DNA from: Roseiflexus sp.
GTDB lineage: Bacteria > Chloroflexota > Chloroflexia > Chloroflexales > Roseiflexaceae
DNA length: 51,202 nt
Direction of reading: 5' to 3'
NCBI GenBank assembly: GCA_025062325.1
Contig: JANXAL010000003.1
Span: 1-51,202, forward strand
The notes beneath the pieces are model-generated. The model did not search any database, had not been told where the DNA came from, and worked only from the letters and a program-made list of their open reading frames with translations. Below, in pieces: positions 1 through 9,121 of the stretch; position 1 is the first letter of the stretch; each line of letters starts with the position of its first letter. Position numbers and translations under genes: made by a program.

Positions 1-55
1 AGTGACGAGTGGCGCGTGACGAGTGATGAGTGACCCCTAACCCCTACCTCCTAAC
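1..55. repeat. Heptamer-phased repeat tract at the left edge
   Basis: The tract divides cleanly into 7-base words: AGTGACG, AGTGGCG, CGTGACG, AGTGATG, AGTGACC, CCTAACC, CCTACCT, CCTAACT. The first words are the reverse complement of the CACTCGT heptamers at 15829-16046, and the later words match the CCCTAAC-like tract at 18736-18806. It lies just past the MoxR stop codon, so whatever gene follows (often a DUF58 protein in such clusters) is outside the window. Confidence 0.7.
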
Positions 56-1015
56 TCACCGCGGCACATCGATCCGCGCTAGGATACGCGCTATCGCAGT
101 ATCCGGCGTCAATCCCTCGACTTCGGCTTCCGGCTTGAGAATGATGCGATGGCGATAGACCGGCCGCACCAGGAATTTGACATCGTCAGGTATCACATAC
201 GCGCGATTTTGCATGGCGGCCCAGGTTTTGGCAGCGAGGAGCAGGCTGATCGAGGCGCGCGGGCTGCCGCCAAGCAGCAGGTCGAGACTCTTGCGACTCG
301 CCTGCGCGATATCGGTGATATACTTCAAAATGCCGTCGTCTACCTGCACCTGCCGGATTTCGGCGCGACATTGCGCCAGGATAGCACTGTTCATCACCGG
401 GCGCAGCCCAATCTCCTCCAGGCGATGGGCATCAAAGCCTGCGTGGTAGCGTCGCAGCACCTCAATCTCGACCTCCTGCGGCGCATAATCGACGATCACC
501 TTGAACAGAAAGCGGTCGAGCTGCGCCTCCGGTAGCGGATAGGCGCCTTCGTATTCCACCGGGTTCTGCGTTGCCAGCACGAAGAATGGTTCTGGCAGCG
601 GCAGCCGTTGCCCTTCAATCGTGACTTGACGTTCCTCCATGGCTTCGAGAAGCGCGCTCTGAGTCTTAGCCGGTGCGCGATTGATCTCGTCGCCGAGCAG
701 AATGTTGGTGAATACTGGTCCCTTGTGCAGGCGAAACTGCCCTGTGCCCATCTCAAACACCTGTGTGCCGATCACATCGGAAGGCATCAGGTCCGGGGTA
801 AACTGCACCCGCTTGAACGATGCATCGATCAGCATCGCCAGCGTTTTCGCCATGAGCGTTTTTGCCGTGCCGGGCACGCCTTCGAGCAGCACGTGACCGC
901 CGCAAAACAGCGCGATGATGATCTGCGTCAATGGCTCTTCCTGCCCGACGATCACTTTTGCTGCTTCGGCACGGAGTGTTCTGGCAACGTCGTGGGTTAT
1001 CATTTGTGTTTTCAT
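56..1015 (-). CDS. MoxR family AAA+ ATPase
   Basis: A cytoplasmic AAA+ ATPase of the MoxR class, a family thought to act as chaperones maturing metal-dependent or envelope protein complexes. The 319-residue product shows Walker A GVPGTAKT (residues 46-53), Walker B ILLGDEIN (105-112), sensor 1 VLATQNP (146-152) and a C-terminal lid region. I chose the ATG at 1015, which begins MKTQMITHD. The frame stays open 69 bases further upstream, but that extension is Pro/Gly-rich and unlike MoxR N termini. It is the last visible gene of a minus-strand cluster with a multipass membrane protein, a DUF4350 protein and a DUF4129 protein, a very common neighbourhood for MoxR. A DUF58 partner is expected but would lie left of position 1. 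Family assignment is firm; the client is unknown. Confidence 0.93.
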   Translation of the reverse strand: MKTQMITHDVARTLRAEAAKVIVGQEEPLTQIIIALFCGGHVLLEGVPGTAKTLMAKTLAMLIDASFKRVQFTPDLMPSDVIGTQVFEMGTGQFRLHKGPVFTNILLGDEINRAPAKTQSALLEAMEERQVTIEGQRLPLPEPFFVLATQNPVEYEGAYPLPEAQLDRFLFKVIVDYAPQEVEIEVLRRYHAGFDAHRLEEIGLRPVMNSAILAQCRAEIRQVQVDDGILKYITDIAQASRKSLDLLLGGSPRASISLLLAAKTWAAMQNRAYVIPDDVKFLVRPVYRHRIILKPEAEVEGLTPDTAIARILARIDVPR

Positions 1016-1135
1016 TACGTTCAATGTGTCTGTGGGCGCGGCGCCGCCGCGCTCCGACATGCCGCCCCCCGGCCGTGGCGCCATCCCCTTAGGCGCGGCG
1101 GCGTCGCGCCCCTACGGGTACCGTTGCACTTGCAA

Positions 1136-2092
1136 TCAATGTTCAACATTCAATGCACGCACTCGCTCCGCCCACGCTTCAATCCGCTGCGCTAGGTCGG
1201 CGCCGCTGCGCGCTGCCTGGTTGCGCCGGTAAAGCAACGTCATCCAGATGAACCACGGCGGCATGACCAGCGCTAGTCCCAGCAGCCACGCAACGCCAGC
1301 AAGCGCCTGCGCAATCGGCGACTCTGCGCCAAGCAGCAGCAGTGCGGGGACTGGCACGATCACACCAACCGCCAGACTGACCGACGCACCAACGGCAAAG
1401 ACAACCAGCGCGCTCAGTCCCCAGACGACCAGGTTGCCGCGAAAGCGAAAGATGATCAGATCGACACTGCGCTCAAGCGCCTCGGCGAAACGCAACCGTT
1501 CGATAAGCCACGGCTGGAGCGCGTAGAACATGCTGCTGTAACCGATGCCGCCGATGATGAATGCCAGCACATACACACCAGCGATCAACACAGTAAGGAC
1601 GACCAGCGCCGCAATTCCGATGGAGCTGCCAGGATCGACGGACGCGAACAGAACCGACACGCTCAGGCTCAGAAGATAGATCGGGCAGATGCAGAGAAGA
1701 CTTATTGCCGAGGATGCAACCTGCATGATGAAGCTATAGATAACGGAAAAACATCCGGCTTTGATGATGCCGAACGGATGTATCGTCAACGCCTCGCGCA
1801 GATCGATGGCGCGACCGTCGATGGCGGCGGCAGCGGCGCGCGACAGCCCGCCAATCAGATAGAGGAGCAGCAGAGGCGCTAGAAAAAGCACACCCGCCAG
1901 AACAATCACCACGAGCCAGTTTTCGCCGATTTGCTCGGCACTAGCCACGAGCAGACCAATGGCAATGGCGATCGGCGTCAGCCATGCCATTCCGATCGCC
2001 ACAAAGCTAGTAAAGTGGCGTCGATAGAGCGCACATCCCTCATCAAGCAGATCGAGCGTCGGGCGCAAACGCCCGGCAATGTTCAGTTTCAC
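1136..2092 (-). CDS. Multipass membrane protein of the MoxR cluster
   Basis: A 318-residue integral membrane protein of unknown function. It has about six strongly hydrophobic segments, with an amphipathic N terminus (MKLNIAGRLRPTLDLLDEGCALYRRHF) and a basic C-terminal tail after the last segment. The N-terminal stretch followed by paired helices resembles proteins annotated as glycerophosphoryl diester phosphodiesterase membrane domain or DUF7544-like, but no phosphodiesterase domain is present. The start is GTG at 2092, with TGGAG seven bases upstream. It lies between the DUF4350 gene (26 bases away) and moxR (120 bases away) on the same strand, so co-transcription is likely. It may be the membrane anchor or client of the MoxR system; that is inference from position. 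Confidence 0.72.
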   Translation of the reverse strand: MKLNIAGRLRPTLDLLDEGCALYRRHFTSFVAIGMAWLTPIAIAIGLLVASAEQIGENWLVVIVLAGVLFLAPLLLLYLIGGLSRAAAAAIDGRAIDLREALTIHPFGIIKAGCFSVIYSFIMQVASSAISLLCICPIYLLSLSVSVLFASVDPGSSIGIAALVVLTVLIAGVYVLAFIIGGIGYSSMFYALQPWLIERLRFAEALERSVDLIIFRFRGNLVVWGLSALVVFAVGASVSLAVGVIVPVPALLLLGAESPIAQALAGVAWLLGLALVMPPWFIWMTLLYRRNQAARSGADLAQRIEAWAERVRALNVEH

Positions 2093-2118
2093 GTAAAAAC
2101 TCCACGTTTGCGCACAAA

Positions 2119-3279
2119 CTATCGTTCGTACCCATAGGCGGCGATGAAGGCGTCTGCCGCCGCGACGACGCGCAACAGCTCGGCATCAGACGCTGGCGTT
2201 GCGCGCAGTTGCGCCAGCAGCGCTAGCAGCGCCGCTTCGTTGATCGAGCGCGCCCGCGCCATCTGATGGACGAATTCGCGATCCTCCAGTTGCGGGTTGA
2301 TACCGTATGGCTTTGCGAGCCGACGCTTGAAATCAGCGTAAAAGTGCCGCAGCATGTAGTGGCGCTTGCCGCCGCGCTGATACAAGTCCGCCATGCTGTC
2401 GAGGTACTCGGCGCTGCTGCGACGCGCCGTTTCTTCCCTAAGCGGCACAGCGCGTCCGAAACGTCGCCCGCCCAGCAATAGGAAGAGCGCCGTAGCCACA
2501 GCGACATACGTTCCTGCCCACCCCCATGGTGTACTGAGCAATCCATCGGTCGGCAAGGGGGGCGCTGTTAGCCCGTGATGATACTCATCAAATAGAATGC
2601 GCCCTCCCGGCGGCGCGCGCCGCAGCATATTCAGCACCAGCGCCGCGTGCTGCCGGTCGCGCAACCCACTGTTGGTGAACGGGTGTGCAGTTGCGCTGAG
2701 GTACACATAGCCTTTGCCGATCTGAATTCCAGCGATGAGCACCTGACCGGAAGCGCCGAACAGAGGTGCATAGTCGTTGCGCTGCGGAACAAGCGCGTGC
2801 CGGGTGCGAACCGAAATCTCGCGCACCGGCGGTTGGTCGAACACCGGTTGCAATGCTGGCGCGCGCTCGATCGTTTGCGTGTCGGTAAGCACGGTTATTC
2901 GCATCTTCAGCGCCTCCAGCAACGCATCAGACGCGCTTAACCCTGTTGGCGCATTGTCGGCGAAGATCAGCGTCCCGCCGCGCTCCACCCAGTCGAGAAT
3001 ATCGCGGGCATGGGCGCGACTGATCGCTTCACTGGGGCTGAGCATCACCAGTACGACATCGTCCTCGGTGACCTCGAAGGGACGATATTCAAGGCGGCGC
3101 ACGTCATACCCCATTGCGCGCGCCCATTCGTAGAGCGCAAGCGCTCCATCCGGCGCACTTGAATACGTGCTGGGAACACGCGGCGTCGGTGGCGGCGTGC
3201 GCCCTGGACCAAAGACGACAAACACGATGAGAGCGCCGAACAGACCGGCGATGATGAGCAGATCGCGAACCCGCGTCAT
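2119..3279 (-). CDS. DUF4350 domain-containing membrane protein
   Basis: A 386-residue membrane-anchored protein. Residues 8-24 form an N-terminal transmembrane helix and are followed by a Pro/Thr-rich linker. An extracytoplasmic DUF4350-type domain (about 40-230, including the phrases DILDWVERGGTLIFADN and FDEYHHG) resembles a class I glutamine amidotransferase-like fold without its catalytic cysteine. A second transmembrane helix near 255-275 precedes a basic, helical cytoplasmic tail. The ATG at 3279 overlaps the upstream DUF4129 stop by four bases (ATGA), indicating translational coupling. The open frame extends upstream to 3477 only because it shadows the DUF4129 gene. Function is unknown; the family travels with MoxR, DUF58 and DUF4129 genes. 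Confidence 0.85.
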   Translation of the reverse strand: MTRVRDLLIIAGLFGALIVFVVFGPGRTPPPTPRVPSTYSSAPDGALALYEWARAMGYDVRRLEYRPFEVTEDDVVLVMLSPSEAISRAHARDILDWVERGGTLIFADNAPTGLSASDALLEALKMRITVLTDTQTIERAPALQPVFDQPPVREISVRTRHALVPQRNDYAPLFGASGQVLIAGIQIGKGYVYLSATAHPFTNSGLRDRQHAALVLNMLRRAPPGGRILFDEYHHGLTAPPLPTDGLLSTPWGWAGTYVAVATALFLLLGGRRFGRAVPLREETARRSSAEYLDSMADLYQRGGKRHYMLRHFYADFKRRLAKPYGINPQLEDREFVHQMARARSINEAALLALLAQLRATPASDAELLRVVAAADAFIAAYGYER

Positions 3280-4250
3280 ATGCGTCGCGCCCCCAGCTCG
3301 CGGCGTAATGCTTCGATCTGCTGGCGGTACGCTGCGAATGCCGACGCATCGATTGGCAGATGGCCATACCAGACCTGATCGAACGTTTCGATCACCGGCG
3401 TCAGGCGCGCCAGCAATGCGGGGTTGCTCCGCGCCCGCTCCAGATATTCGCGGTTGGTCAGCGCGCGATCGTAGCACAGCAGGTCCTGTTCATCGAGCCA
3501 GAGGAGCGCCGAGAGATAGAGGCTACGCACCGCAGCGCGGTAATCGCCGTCGCGTGCCAGGGCGCTGGCCTGCTCGAACGCCTCGGTCGCCGTCGGCATA
3601 GGATCGTCGCCCGCTGCAGCAAGCCGTGCATCATGCACAAAGCCGCGCCGCAGATTGATCAGCAGATACACAATGACTGCGAGCAACAGCACAACGCCGA
3701 TGAGTGCAATCACCCAGGCGACCACAGTGGTTGCGGTTGGCGGAACGGCTTCAACCGGACGCAGGATCATTTCGAGCAACCGCGCCAGCCAGTCAAAGAC
3801 ATCGATCAGCCACTGCGGCGTCTCGGGTCCGGAGCGGTCTAAGCGATCAAACGGCGGCGCTGCCAGCAGGCGATCCAGGCGTTCGAGCGCATCGGCGGGC
3901 GCCGATGAAGGCGGCAGCGCCGCAGCATCGATCAGCGCCCCAAGACGCGCCGTAATCAGCGGGAAATCAGGGGTCGGCGACAAGAGCGCCTCCTGCAACC
4001 AGGAGTTGTTGACCGAGACGATCGTTCCATCAGGCATGCGGACCGCCGTTGCCGCCATTAGGCGATCCGCCGCCTCTTCGAGACCAATGCGATCACGGCG
4101 CTGCGCCGCAGCATATGCTTCGCGCAACCACGATTCATACGTCGCCGTATCAGGGATAGCGCTTTGGGCGGCGGCAGAGGCGCTAAGGATGCAACACAAT
4201 GCCGCGTCGATCATCCAAGAGGAGAGTAGACGCACGCTTCGTTGGCGCAT
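3276..4250 (-). CDS. DUF4129 domain-containing protein
   Basis: A 324-residue exported and membrane-anchored protein. An N-terminal signal peptide (MRQRSVRLLSSW, then a hydrophobic core ending in ASAAAQS) precedes an extracytoplasmic domain. A transmembrane segment near residues 180-205 is followed by the cytoplasmic C-terminal DUF4129 region with the YRAAVRSLYLSALLWLDE helix and the TNREYLER motif typical of the family. The ATG at 4250 is preferred because it starts a good signal peptide; a TTG at 4268 in the same frame is possible. It is the first gene of the minus-strand MoxR cluster, with a candidate promoter at 4294-4323. DUF4129 proteins are linked to transglutaminase-like and MoxR/DUF58 systems; no specific activity can be read here. 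Confidence 0.85.
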   Translation of the reverse strand: MRQRSVRLLSSWMIDAALCCILSASAAAQSAIPDTATYESWLREAYAAAQRRDRIGLEEAADRLMAATAVRMPDGTIVSVNNSWLQEALLSPTPDFPLITARLGALIDAAALPPSSAPADALERLDRLLAAPPFDRLDRSGPETPQWLIDVFDWLARLLEMILRPVEAVPPTATTVVAWVIALIGVVLLLAVIVYLLINLRRGFVHDARLAAAGDDPMPTATEAFEQASALARDGDYRAAVRSLYLSALLWLDEQDLLCYDRALTNREYLERARSNPALLARLTPVIETFDQVWYGHLPIDASAFAAYRQQIEALRRELGARRI

Positions 4251-4293
4251 ATAATATACGATGTACAAAGTTCCCTATCCTAGCGCCTGTGCT

Positions 4294-4323
4294 ATTATAT
4301 CAGCAGCCGGGGGAAGCAGGCAA
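4294..4323 (-). promoter_or_regulatory. Candidate sigma-70 promoter of the MoxR cluster
   Basis: On the minus strand, TTGCCT (4323-4318) and TATAAT (4299-4294) are separated by 18 bases, placing a start site near 4287, about 37 bases before the DUF4129 ATG. The -10 is a perfect consensus and the -35 matches four of six positions. Confidence 0.5.
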
Positions 4324-4692
4324 AGGTTATGAGATATTTACGTGCGGTTCGGAACCCCATAACCGCGAGGGGTTAAAACGTGTATACAATGACGATGTAA
4401 TGCGCACCACACACGCAAGGCACGGTCAGTCCGACGTGGCAGCGGCGTTGCCGCAGACTGCAGCAGCGCGCTGTGTGTCTTAGCGGCGGAACAATCGGCA
4501 CGTACCTTTCTGACCAGAGACCACCCTGCCCAACCTGGTTGCGCAAGCGGCGCCCAAGGCGCCATTCAGGGGGTGCATTCTGAGCGATATCTCCGCGCAG
4601 ATGCACGTGTGCGACGAAATGGTTCGCGCACTCCGTGAGCACGAAGCTCGAAAGGCACTGGCATCGCTCAGTTTAGTGAGGAGATAGGACGT
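4324..4692. other. Intergenic region and possible leader upstream of pfk
   Basis: No convincing gene. Inverted repeats include GGTTATG (4325-4331) with CATAACC near 4357-4363, enclosing GGTT-CGG-AACC, and a GGCGCC-CAA-GGCGCC hairpin near 4550-4565. A -10-like TACAAT at 4385-4390 would give pfk a leader of almost 300 bases, but no good -35 accompanies it. Minus-strand frames here are shadows with no ribosome binding site. Confidence 0.35.
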
Positions 4693-5850
4693 ATGCGGAT
4701 TGGAATTCTGACTGGCGGTGGAGACGTTCCCGGCTTGAACCCGTGCATCAAGGCCGTCGTGAATCGCGCCAGCGACGCCGGGATCGAAGTGATCGGCATT
4801 CGGCGCGGCTGGGCTGGGTTGCTCTACTACAACCTGGATGACCCGGACAGTGCATCGGAGTGGGTACAACCGCTGACAAAAGCGGACGTTCGTACGATCG
4901 ACCGGTACGGTGGAACGCACCTGCACACTTCACGCACAAATCCGCAGAACGTGCGTGAGAAGGAGATGCCAGAGTTCCTCAAGGGCAAGTTCGAGCTCAA
5001 GGGCGAAAAGAAGACTGCTGATTGCACACCGCACGTGCTGCGCGTGCTCGAACACCTCGGCATCGACACGCTCATCCCCATCGGCGGCGATGACACTCTT
5101 TCCTACGCTGTGCGCATGCACCGCGAGGGAGTGAAGGTCATTGGCATTCCCAAGACGATGGACAACGACGTGTTCGGCACCGATTACTGCATCGGCTTCT
5201 CGACAGCGGTTACGCGCAGCGTCGATTTCATCAACGCCCTCCGCACACCAACCGGTTCACACGAACGTATCGCGGTTATTGAACTATTTGGGCGCAACTC
5301 GGGCGAAACAGCGCTCATTTCAGCGTACCTGGCCGATGTTGATCGCGCTGTCATCTCCGAAGTGCCGTTTGATGTCGAAAAACTGGCGCGCTTCCTGGTC
5401 GAAGACCGCCGACGCAACCCGAGCAACTATTCCATCTGCGTCATCTCAGAAGGCGCCTCCATGATCGGCGGTCAGGTGGTCGAGTATGGTCAGGAGGACG
5501 CCTATGGGCATCGGAAACTCGGCGGCATTGGCATGATCACCGGCGAGGCGATCAAGAAGATCACGGGCATTGATATTGTGTACCAGCAACTGTCATACCT
5601 GATGCGTGCCGGTGCGCCTGACTCGCTTGACCGGATGGTTGCGATCTGCTACGGCAATCTCGCAGTCGATCAGTTGCTCCAGGGGCATAGCGGCCTGATG
5701 GTGGCGCTCCAGAACGGTCAGTATACCACTGTGCCGATCGACACCTGCGTCCAGGGAGTCAAGCGAGTTGATGTAGAAGAACTGTACGACGCGGAGAACT
5801 ACCGGCCGCGGGTCAAACACCCGCTCGGCAAGCCGATGTTCCTGTACTGA
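4693..5850 (+). CDS. 6-phosphofructokinase, pyrophosphate-type signature
   Basis: Phosphorylates fructose 6-phosphate to the 1,6-bisphosphate. The 385-residue protein has the PFK N terminus [13 protein letters not shown] and two diagnostic sites: GGDDT (residues 131-135), where ATP enzymes normally have GGDG, and PKTMDND (153-159), where E. coli PfkA has PGTIDND. The Asp and Lys at these sites correspond to E. coli positions 104 and 124 and are the known signature of pyrophosphate-dependent PFKs, so I predict a reversible PPi-using enzyme. A family insert near residues 76-110 ([17 protein letters not shown]) lengthens it relative to PfkA. A GAGGAGA ribosome binding site lies at 4678-4684, eight bases before ATG. 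The LacD-like aldolase gene starts 12 bases after the stop, so the two form an operon for consecutive glycolytic steps. Confidence 0.93.
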   Translation: MRIGILTGGGDVPGLNPCIKAVVNRASDAGIEVIGIRRGWAGLLYYNLDDPDSASEWVQPLTKADVRTIDRYGGTHLHTSRTNPQNVREKEMPEFLKGKFELKGEKKTADCTPHVLRVLEHLGIDTLIPIGGDDTLSYAVRMHREGVKVIGIPKTMDNDVFGTDYCIGFSTAVTRSVDFINALRTPTGSHERIAVIELFGRNSGETALISAYLADVDRAVISEVPFDVEKLARFLVEDRRRNPSNYSICVISEGASMIGGQVVEYGQEDAYGHRKLGGIGMITGEAIKKITGIDIVYQQLSYLMRAGAPDSLDRMVAICYGNLAVDQLLQGHSGLMVALQNGQYTTVPIDTCVQGVKRVDVEELYDAENYRPRVKHPLGKPMFLY

Positions 5851-5862
5851 AGGAGGTTGACA

Positions 5863-6903
5863 ATGGCCACGGTCACGATGACACGCGGCAAGTTCAACGG
5901 CATTAACAAATGTGCCAATGAACGTGGCGTGATAGCCGCAGCAGCGATGGATCAGCGCGGTTCGCTCAAGAAGGCGATCGCCAAAGCGCGCGGCGATGGC
6001 GCAGCAGTGACCAGCGAGGACTTGACCCAATTCAAAACTGCGGTCACAAAAGTGCTGACGAAGTATGCGTCAGCCATTCTGATCGACCCGGAGTATGGTC
6101 TGCCTGCGCTGAAGTACAAGGCCCCAAACGCTGGCGTCCTGATGGCATACGAGAAAACCGGGTACGATGCCTCGGTCAAGGGTCGCCTGCCCGACCTGCT
6201 CGATACGTGGAGCGTCTACAGCCTGATCCAGGCCGGCGCCGACGCTATCAAGATCCTGATCTACTATAATCCTTTCGATGATCCGGATATTCTGGCGCGG
6301 AAGCATGCCTTCCTTGAGCGAGTCGGCGCGGAGTGCAAAGGTCTTGACGTGCCTTTCTTCCTCGAACCGCTGGCATACGACGACAACATCGGCGATGAGA
6401 AGGGCTTTGAGTTCGCTAAAGTGAAGCCGAAGTACGTCATTGCGTACATGGAAGAGCTCTCCAAGCCGAAGTATGGCGTCGATGTGCTGAAGGTTGAAGT
6501 GCCGGTTAACATGCAGTTCGTGTCGGGCACGAAGGCGTTTTGCGGTCAGGAAGCGTACACCCGCGAGGAAGCGCTGAAGTTCTTCCGCGAAGCGTCGGAT
6601 GCTGCCTCGAAACCGTTCATCTATCTCAGCGCGGGCGTGAGCGATGATGTGTTCCGTGAGTCGCTCGAGATGGCAGCCGAAGCCGGTTCACGCTTTGCTG
6701 GCGTCCTCTGCGGGCGCGCCACCTGGCAGGACGGCATTCCCGTCTACGCGCGCGAAGGGTACGACGCCCTCGAGGCATGGCTCAATGATCGCGGCGTGCA
6801 GAACATCACGGCGTTGAACGAAGTGCTCGACAAGGGCGCCAAACCCTGGTGGGATATGTACGGCGGCAAGGACGCTATCAAGGTGGTCGATCTGCCGGTC
6901 TGA
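5863..6903 (+). CDS. LacD-type class I aldolase (tagatose/fructose bisphosphate)
   Basis: A cytosolic 346-residue aldolase of the LacD family, which splits tagatose 1,6-bisphosphate and often fructose 1,6-bisphosphate to dihydroxyacetone phosphate and glyceraldehyde 3-phosphate through a Schiff base. Visible features are AMDQRGSL (residues 28-35, with the conserved acid Asp30), DAIKILIYY (128-136), and DVLKVEVPV (207-215), whose Lys210 is the likely Schiff-base lysine. The ATG at 5863 has a perfect AGGAGG six bases upstream (5851-5856); an in-frame TTG at 5857 is too close to that site. Coupling to a phosphofructokinase gene suggests fructose bisphosphate is the physiological substrate here. 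Substrate preference cannot be settled from sequence. Confidence 0.9.
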   Translation: MATVTMTRGKFNGINKCANERGVIAAAAMDQRGSLKKAIAKARGDGAAVTSEDLTQFKTAVTKVLTKYASAILIDPEYGLPALKYKAPNAGVLMAYEKTGYDASVKGRLPDLLDTWSVYSLIQAGADAIKILIYYNPFDDPDILARKHAFLERVGAECKGLDVPFFLEPLAYDDNIGDEKGFEFAKVKPKYVIAYMEELSKPKYGVDVLKVEVPVNMQFVSGTKAFCGQEAYTREEALKFFREASDAASKPFIYLSAGVSDDVFRESLEMAAEAGSRFAGVLCGRATWQDGIPVYAREGYDALEAWLNDRGVQNITALNEVLDKGAKPWWDMYGGKDAIKVVDLPV

Positions 6904-7259
6904 TCTTGTTTCCTCCGAACGTTAGGTCGTAGGGACGGGAAACGCCCCGTCCCTGTGATTTACAATGCCCCACATCATACTCATTGAGGAGTGTGAGCAT
7001 GCTCGGGTATGATGCTGCGACAATCGCTGCCCGATCCCAGGCAAAGGATGATGCAGCAGTGTCATGCCCGGACAACGATTGAGGCATAACGAAGAGGCCC
7101 AGTGTTCGCACGCCTCCGCCCTGCACGCGCTGTCGCGTCTGGTTTGCGGCAGCGCGTGATGATTCTGGATGAAACAGCGGATCGCAGTATAGAATAGAGA
7201 GCGCCGGTCTTCCGCCGGATCGGCGTGCGATTCTGCAGGAGAAGAGAGGAATAAGCGCT
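6904..7259. other. Intergenic region with two stem-loops
   Basis: No gene seen. AGGGACGGG (6931-6939) pairs perfectly with CCCGTCCCT (6946-6954) over a 6-base loop; no T-run follows, so it is a weak terminator at best. A second stem, CATCATAC (6973-6980) with GTATGATG (7007-7014), encloses the palindrome GAGCATGCTC. A-rich TATAGAAT near 7190 could be a -10 for the downstream gene, without a clear -35. Confidence 0.45.
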
Positions 7260-8378
7260 ATGACGATCAATCCCGCTTCACGACTGCGCATTGCTATTTG
7301 CACCGGCGGCGGCGACGCGCCGGGGCTGAACGCTGTTATCCGCGCGGTAGTGCTGAGTGCGCTCAACCGCGGATGGGAGTGTTATGGCATTCGTGATGGC
7401 TTCAATGGCATTCTCTCGCCGAAGAACTACCCGCGCGGCGGCGTTATCCCGCTCACCCGCGAGACGGTGCACGGGATAACGCCGCTCGGCGGCACAATCA
7501 TTGGAACGACGAATCGCGGCAATCCGCTGCGTTACCCGACGCCCCTGCCTGATGGCAAGATTATCGAACGTGATCGCACCGATGAGATCGTCAACGGACT
7601 GGCCGTCTACGGCATCGATGCATTGATCTCGGTCGGCGGCGATGGCTCGATGGAAATTGCCGCAGCGCTGGCGCGCAAAGGAGTGCGTGTGATCGGCGTC
7701 CCCAAAACGATTGACAATGATCTCGACGGAACGGTGGCGACCTTCGGCTTCGATACCGCTGTCGCCTTTGCCACAGAAGCGATTGATCGCCTGCACACGA
7801 CTGCCGAAGCGCACCAGCGGGTGATGGTCGTCGAGGTGATGGGGCGCTACGCAGGCTGGATTGCGCTCAATGCCGGCGTGTCCGGCACCGCGCACGCTAT
7901 TCTCATTCCCGAAATCCCTTTCGATATCCATAAAGTCGCCGCTAAGATTATGAGCCGGGAAGAGGAAGGACGTCCCTATTCAATCGTTGTCGTCGCTGAG
8001 GGTGCACGCCCGATCGAAGGCAGCATCTCGTTGATCGCGCCAAAAGAAGCTGGACGCGCCGAACGGCTCGGCGGCATCGGTGAGCGCGTCGCGCGCGAAC
8101 TTGAGGCGCTGACAGGCAAGGAGACCCGTGTCGTGGTGCTGGGTCATCTGCTGCGCGGCGGCACGCCAACCACCTTCGACCGCCTGCTGGCGCTCCGTTT
8201 CGGCGCCGCTGCCGTGCGCGCACTGGAAGCAGGACAGTCCGGCGTGATGGTCGCGCTCGACCCGCCTACGGTGCGGTACGTGCCGCTCGAAGAAGCCACT
8301 CGCCGTATGAAGACTGTCCCGCTCGACTCGGATACCATGCTGACAGCACGCGACCTGGGCATCTCGTTCGGCGACTGA
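7260..8378 (+). CDS. pfkA: 6-phosphofructokinase, ATP-type (G/K) signature
   Basis: A second phosphofructokinase of 372 residues. It has the N-terminal CTGGGDAPGLNAVIRAVV, GGDGS (126-130) and PKTIDND (148-154), followed by VMGRYAGWIAL. Gly at the first diagnostic site predicts ATP as phosphoryl donor. Lys at the second is the combination found in actinomycete-type ATP-PFKs rather than E. coli PfkA (Gly/Gly). An in-frame ATG follows a purine-rich stretch (GAAGAGAGGA, 7241-7250). It is 356 bases from the aldolase gene, so probably a separate transcript. Together with the PPi-type paralog at 4693 it gives the cell two routes, one ATP-driven and one PPi-driven, for the same step. Confidence 0.92.
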   Translation: MTINPASRLRIAICTGGGDAPGLNAVIRAVVLSALNRGWECYGIRDGFNGILSPKNYPRGGVIPLTRETVHGITPLGGTIIGTTNRGNPLRYPTPLPDGKIIERDRTDEIVNGLAVYGIDALISVGGDGSMEIAAALARKGVRVIGVPKTIDNDLDGTVATFGFDTAVAFATEAIDRLHTTAEAHQRVMVVEVMGRYAGWIALNAGVSGTAHAILIPEIPFDIHKVAAKIMSREEEGRPYSIVVVAEGARPIEGSISLIAPKEAGRAERLGGIGERVARELEALTGKETRVVVLGHLLRGGTPTTFDRLLALRFGAAAVRALEAGQSGVMVALDPPTVRYVPLEEATRRMKTVPLDSDTMLTARDLGISFGD

Positions 8379-8548
8379 AACTCTCACTACATCGCTTACA
8401 CCAAGGCGCAAAGGCACAATGATAAATGGCCTGTGCGCTGCTGTGTCTCCGTGCGTCACGTCACTATGCAAACGCGCAAAAGTGTGAGACACGGCATTGC
8501 TGCACCGCTCTGTCACTGTATGACCGCATCCCCGCGTGCATACCAGCG

Positions 8549-8577
8549 TTGCCTGTCGTGCCCGTCTGCGATACAAT
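8549..8577 (+). promoter_or_regulatory. Sigma-70 promoter directly before a near-leaderless gene
   Basis: TTGCCT (8549-8554), a 17-base spacer and TACAAT (8572-8577). The expected start site, about 8583-8585, is only two to four bases before the ATG at 8587, so the transcript would have essentially no 5' leader. Confidence 0.6.
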
Positions 8578-8586
8578 CCAGACGCT

Positions 8587-8961
8587 ATGGAACATATTCT
8601 CCGCCTGCATGCAAATCTGCTCTTTACCATCCTCATGGTCTTTGGCATTCTAGCGGCCTGGTCGCTGGTCCTGGGAGTGCTGCGTCGTCCGGTCGGGCAA
8701 TGGCTCCTCAGCGGGATGGCGATCGGCGTCTTGCTGGTGCTGGCAGAGTGCCTTCTCGGTGTGATTATGCTTGTGCAGGGACTGCGCCCGATCCGTACTG
8801 AGATGCACATTCTTTATGGGGTCATTGCTCTATTGACCATCCCGATTGCGCACTCGTCGGCGCACAACCGCGAGGCGCGGTCGCAAGGGTTAATATATGC
8901 GTTCGCGTGCGCATGCGTATGTATCTTTGTTCTGCGCGCCGTTGAAATGACGCGTCTCTGA
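8587..8961 (+). CDS. Small four-helix membrane protein
   Basis: A 124-residue hydrophobic protein with four predicted transmembrane helices (about 10-32, 38-62, 75-92, 99-118), short loops and no signal peptide cleavage site. I do not recognise the family. I chose the ATG at 8587 (MEHILRLHANLL) because the perfect-length promoter at 8549-8577 lies inside the longer open frame, excluding upstream starts. No ribosome binding site precedes the ATG, consistent with leaderless translation. Flanked by a pfk gene and an orphan methyltransferase, with no evident operon partner. Confidence 0.72.
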   Translation: MEHILRLHANLLFTILMVFGILAAWSLVLGVLRRPVGQWLLSGMAIGVLLVLAECLLGVIMLVQGLRPIRTEMHILYGVIALLTIPIAHSSAHNREARSQGLIYAFACACVCIFVLRAVEMTRL

Positions 8962-9000
8962 ACGTCTCGGAAAGGCTGGCGCAAAGACGCAAAGGGTGCG
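8960..9000. repeat. Dispersed GCAAAG-type palindromic element (partial copy)
   Basis: Contains GGAAAGGCTGGCGCAAAG followed by ACGCAAAGG. It is homologous to the reverse complement of the right arm at 35609-35640 and to 45061-45090. A further arm fragment (AAGGCGCAAAGGC) lies at 8403-8415. Confidence 0.55.
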
Positions 9001-9121
9001 CATTGCTTGCGAGCCGTTGCGCCCTTATGGCTTCGCGCCAACCGGCTTGAGCCATGCTGAAGGCATATGCTCCGCACGCATAGCGGCAACGGATAAACTG
9101 CTAGCGGAGCGTTTATGAACC

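Noticed and set aside
4480-4926. 148-codon minus-strand frame upstream of and into pfk
   Set aside because: A shadow of the strongly coding pfk gene with no motif or start signal.
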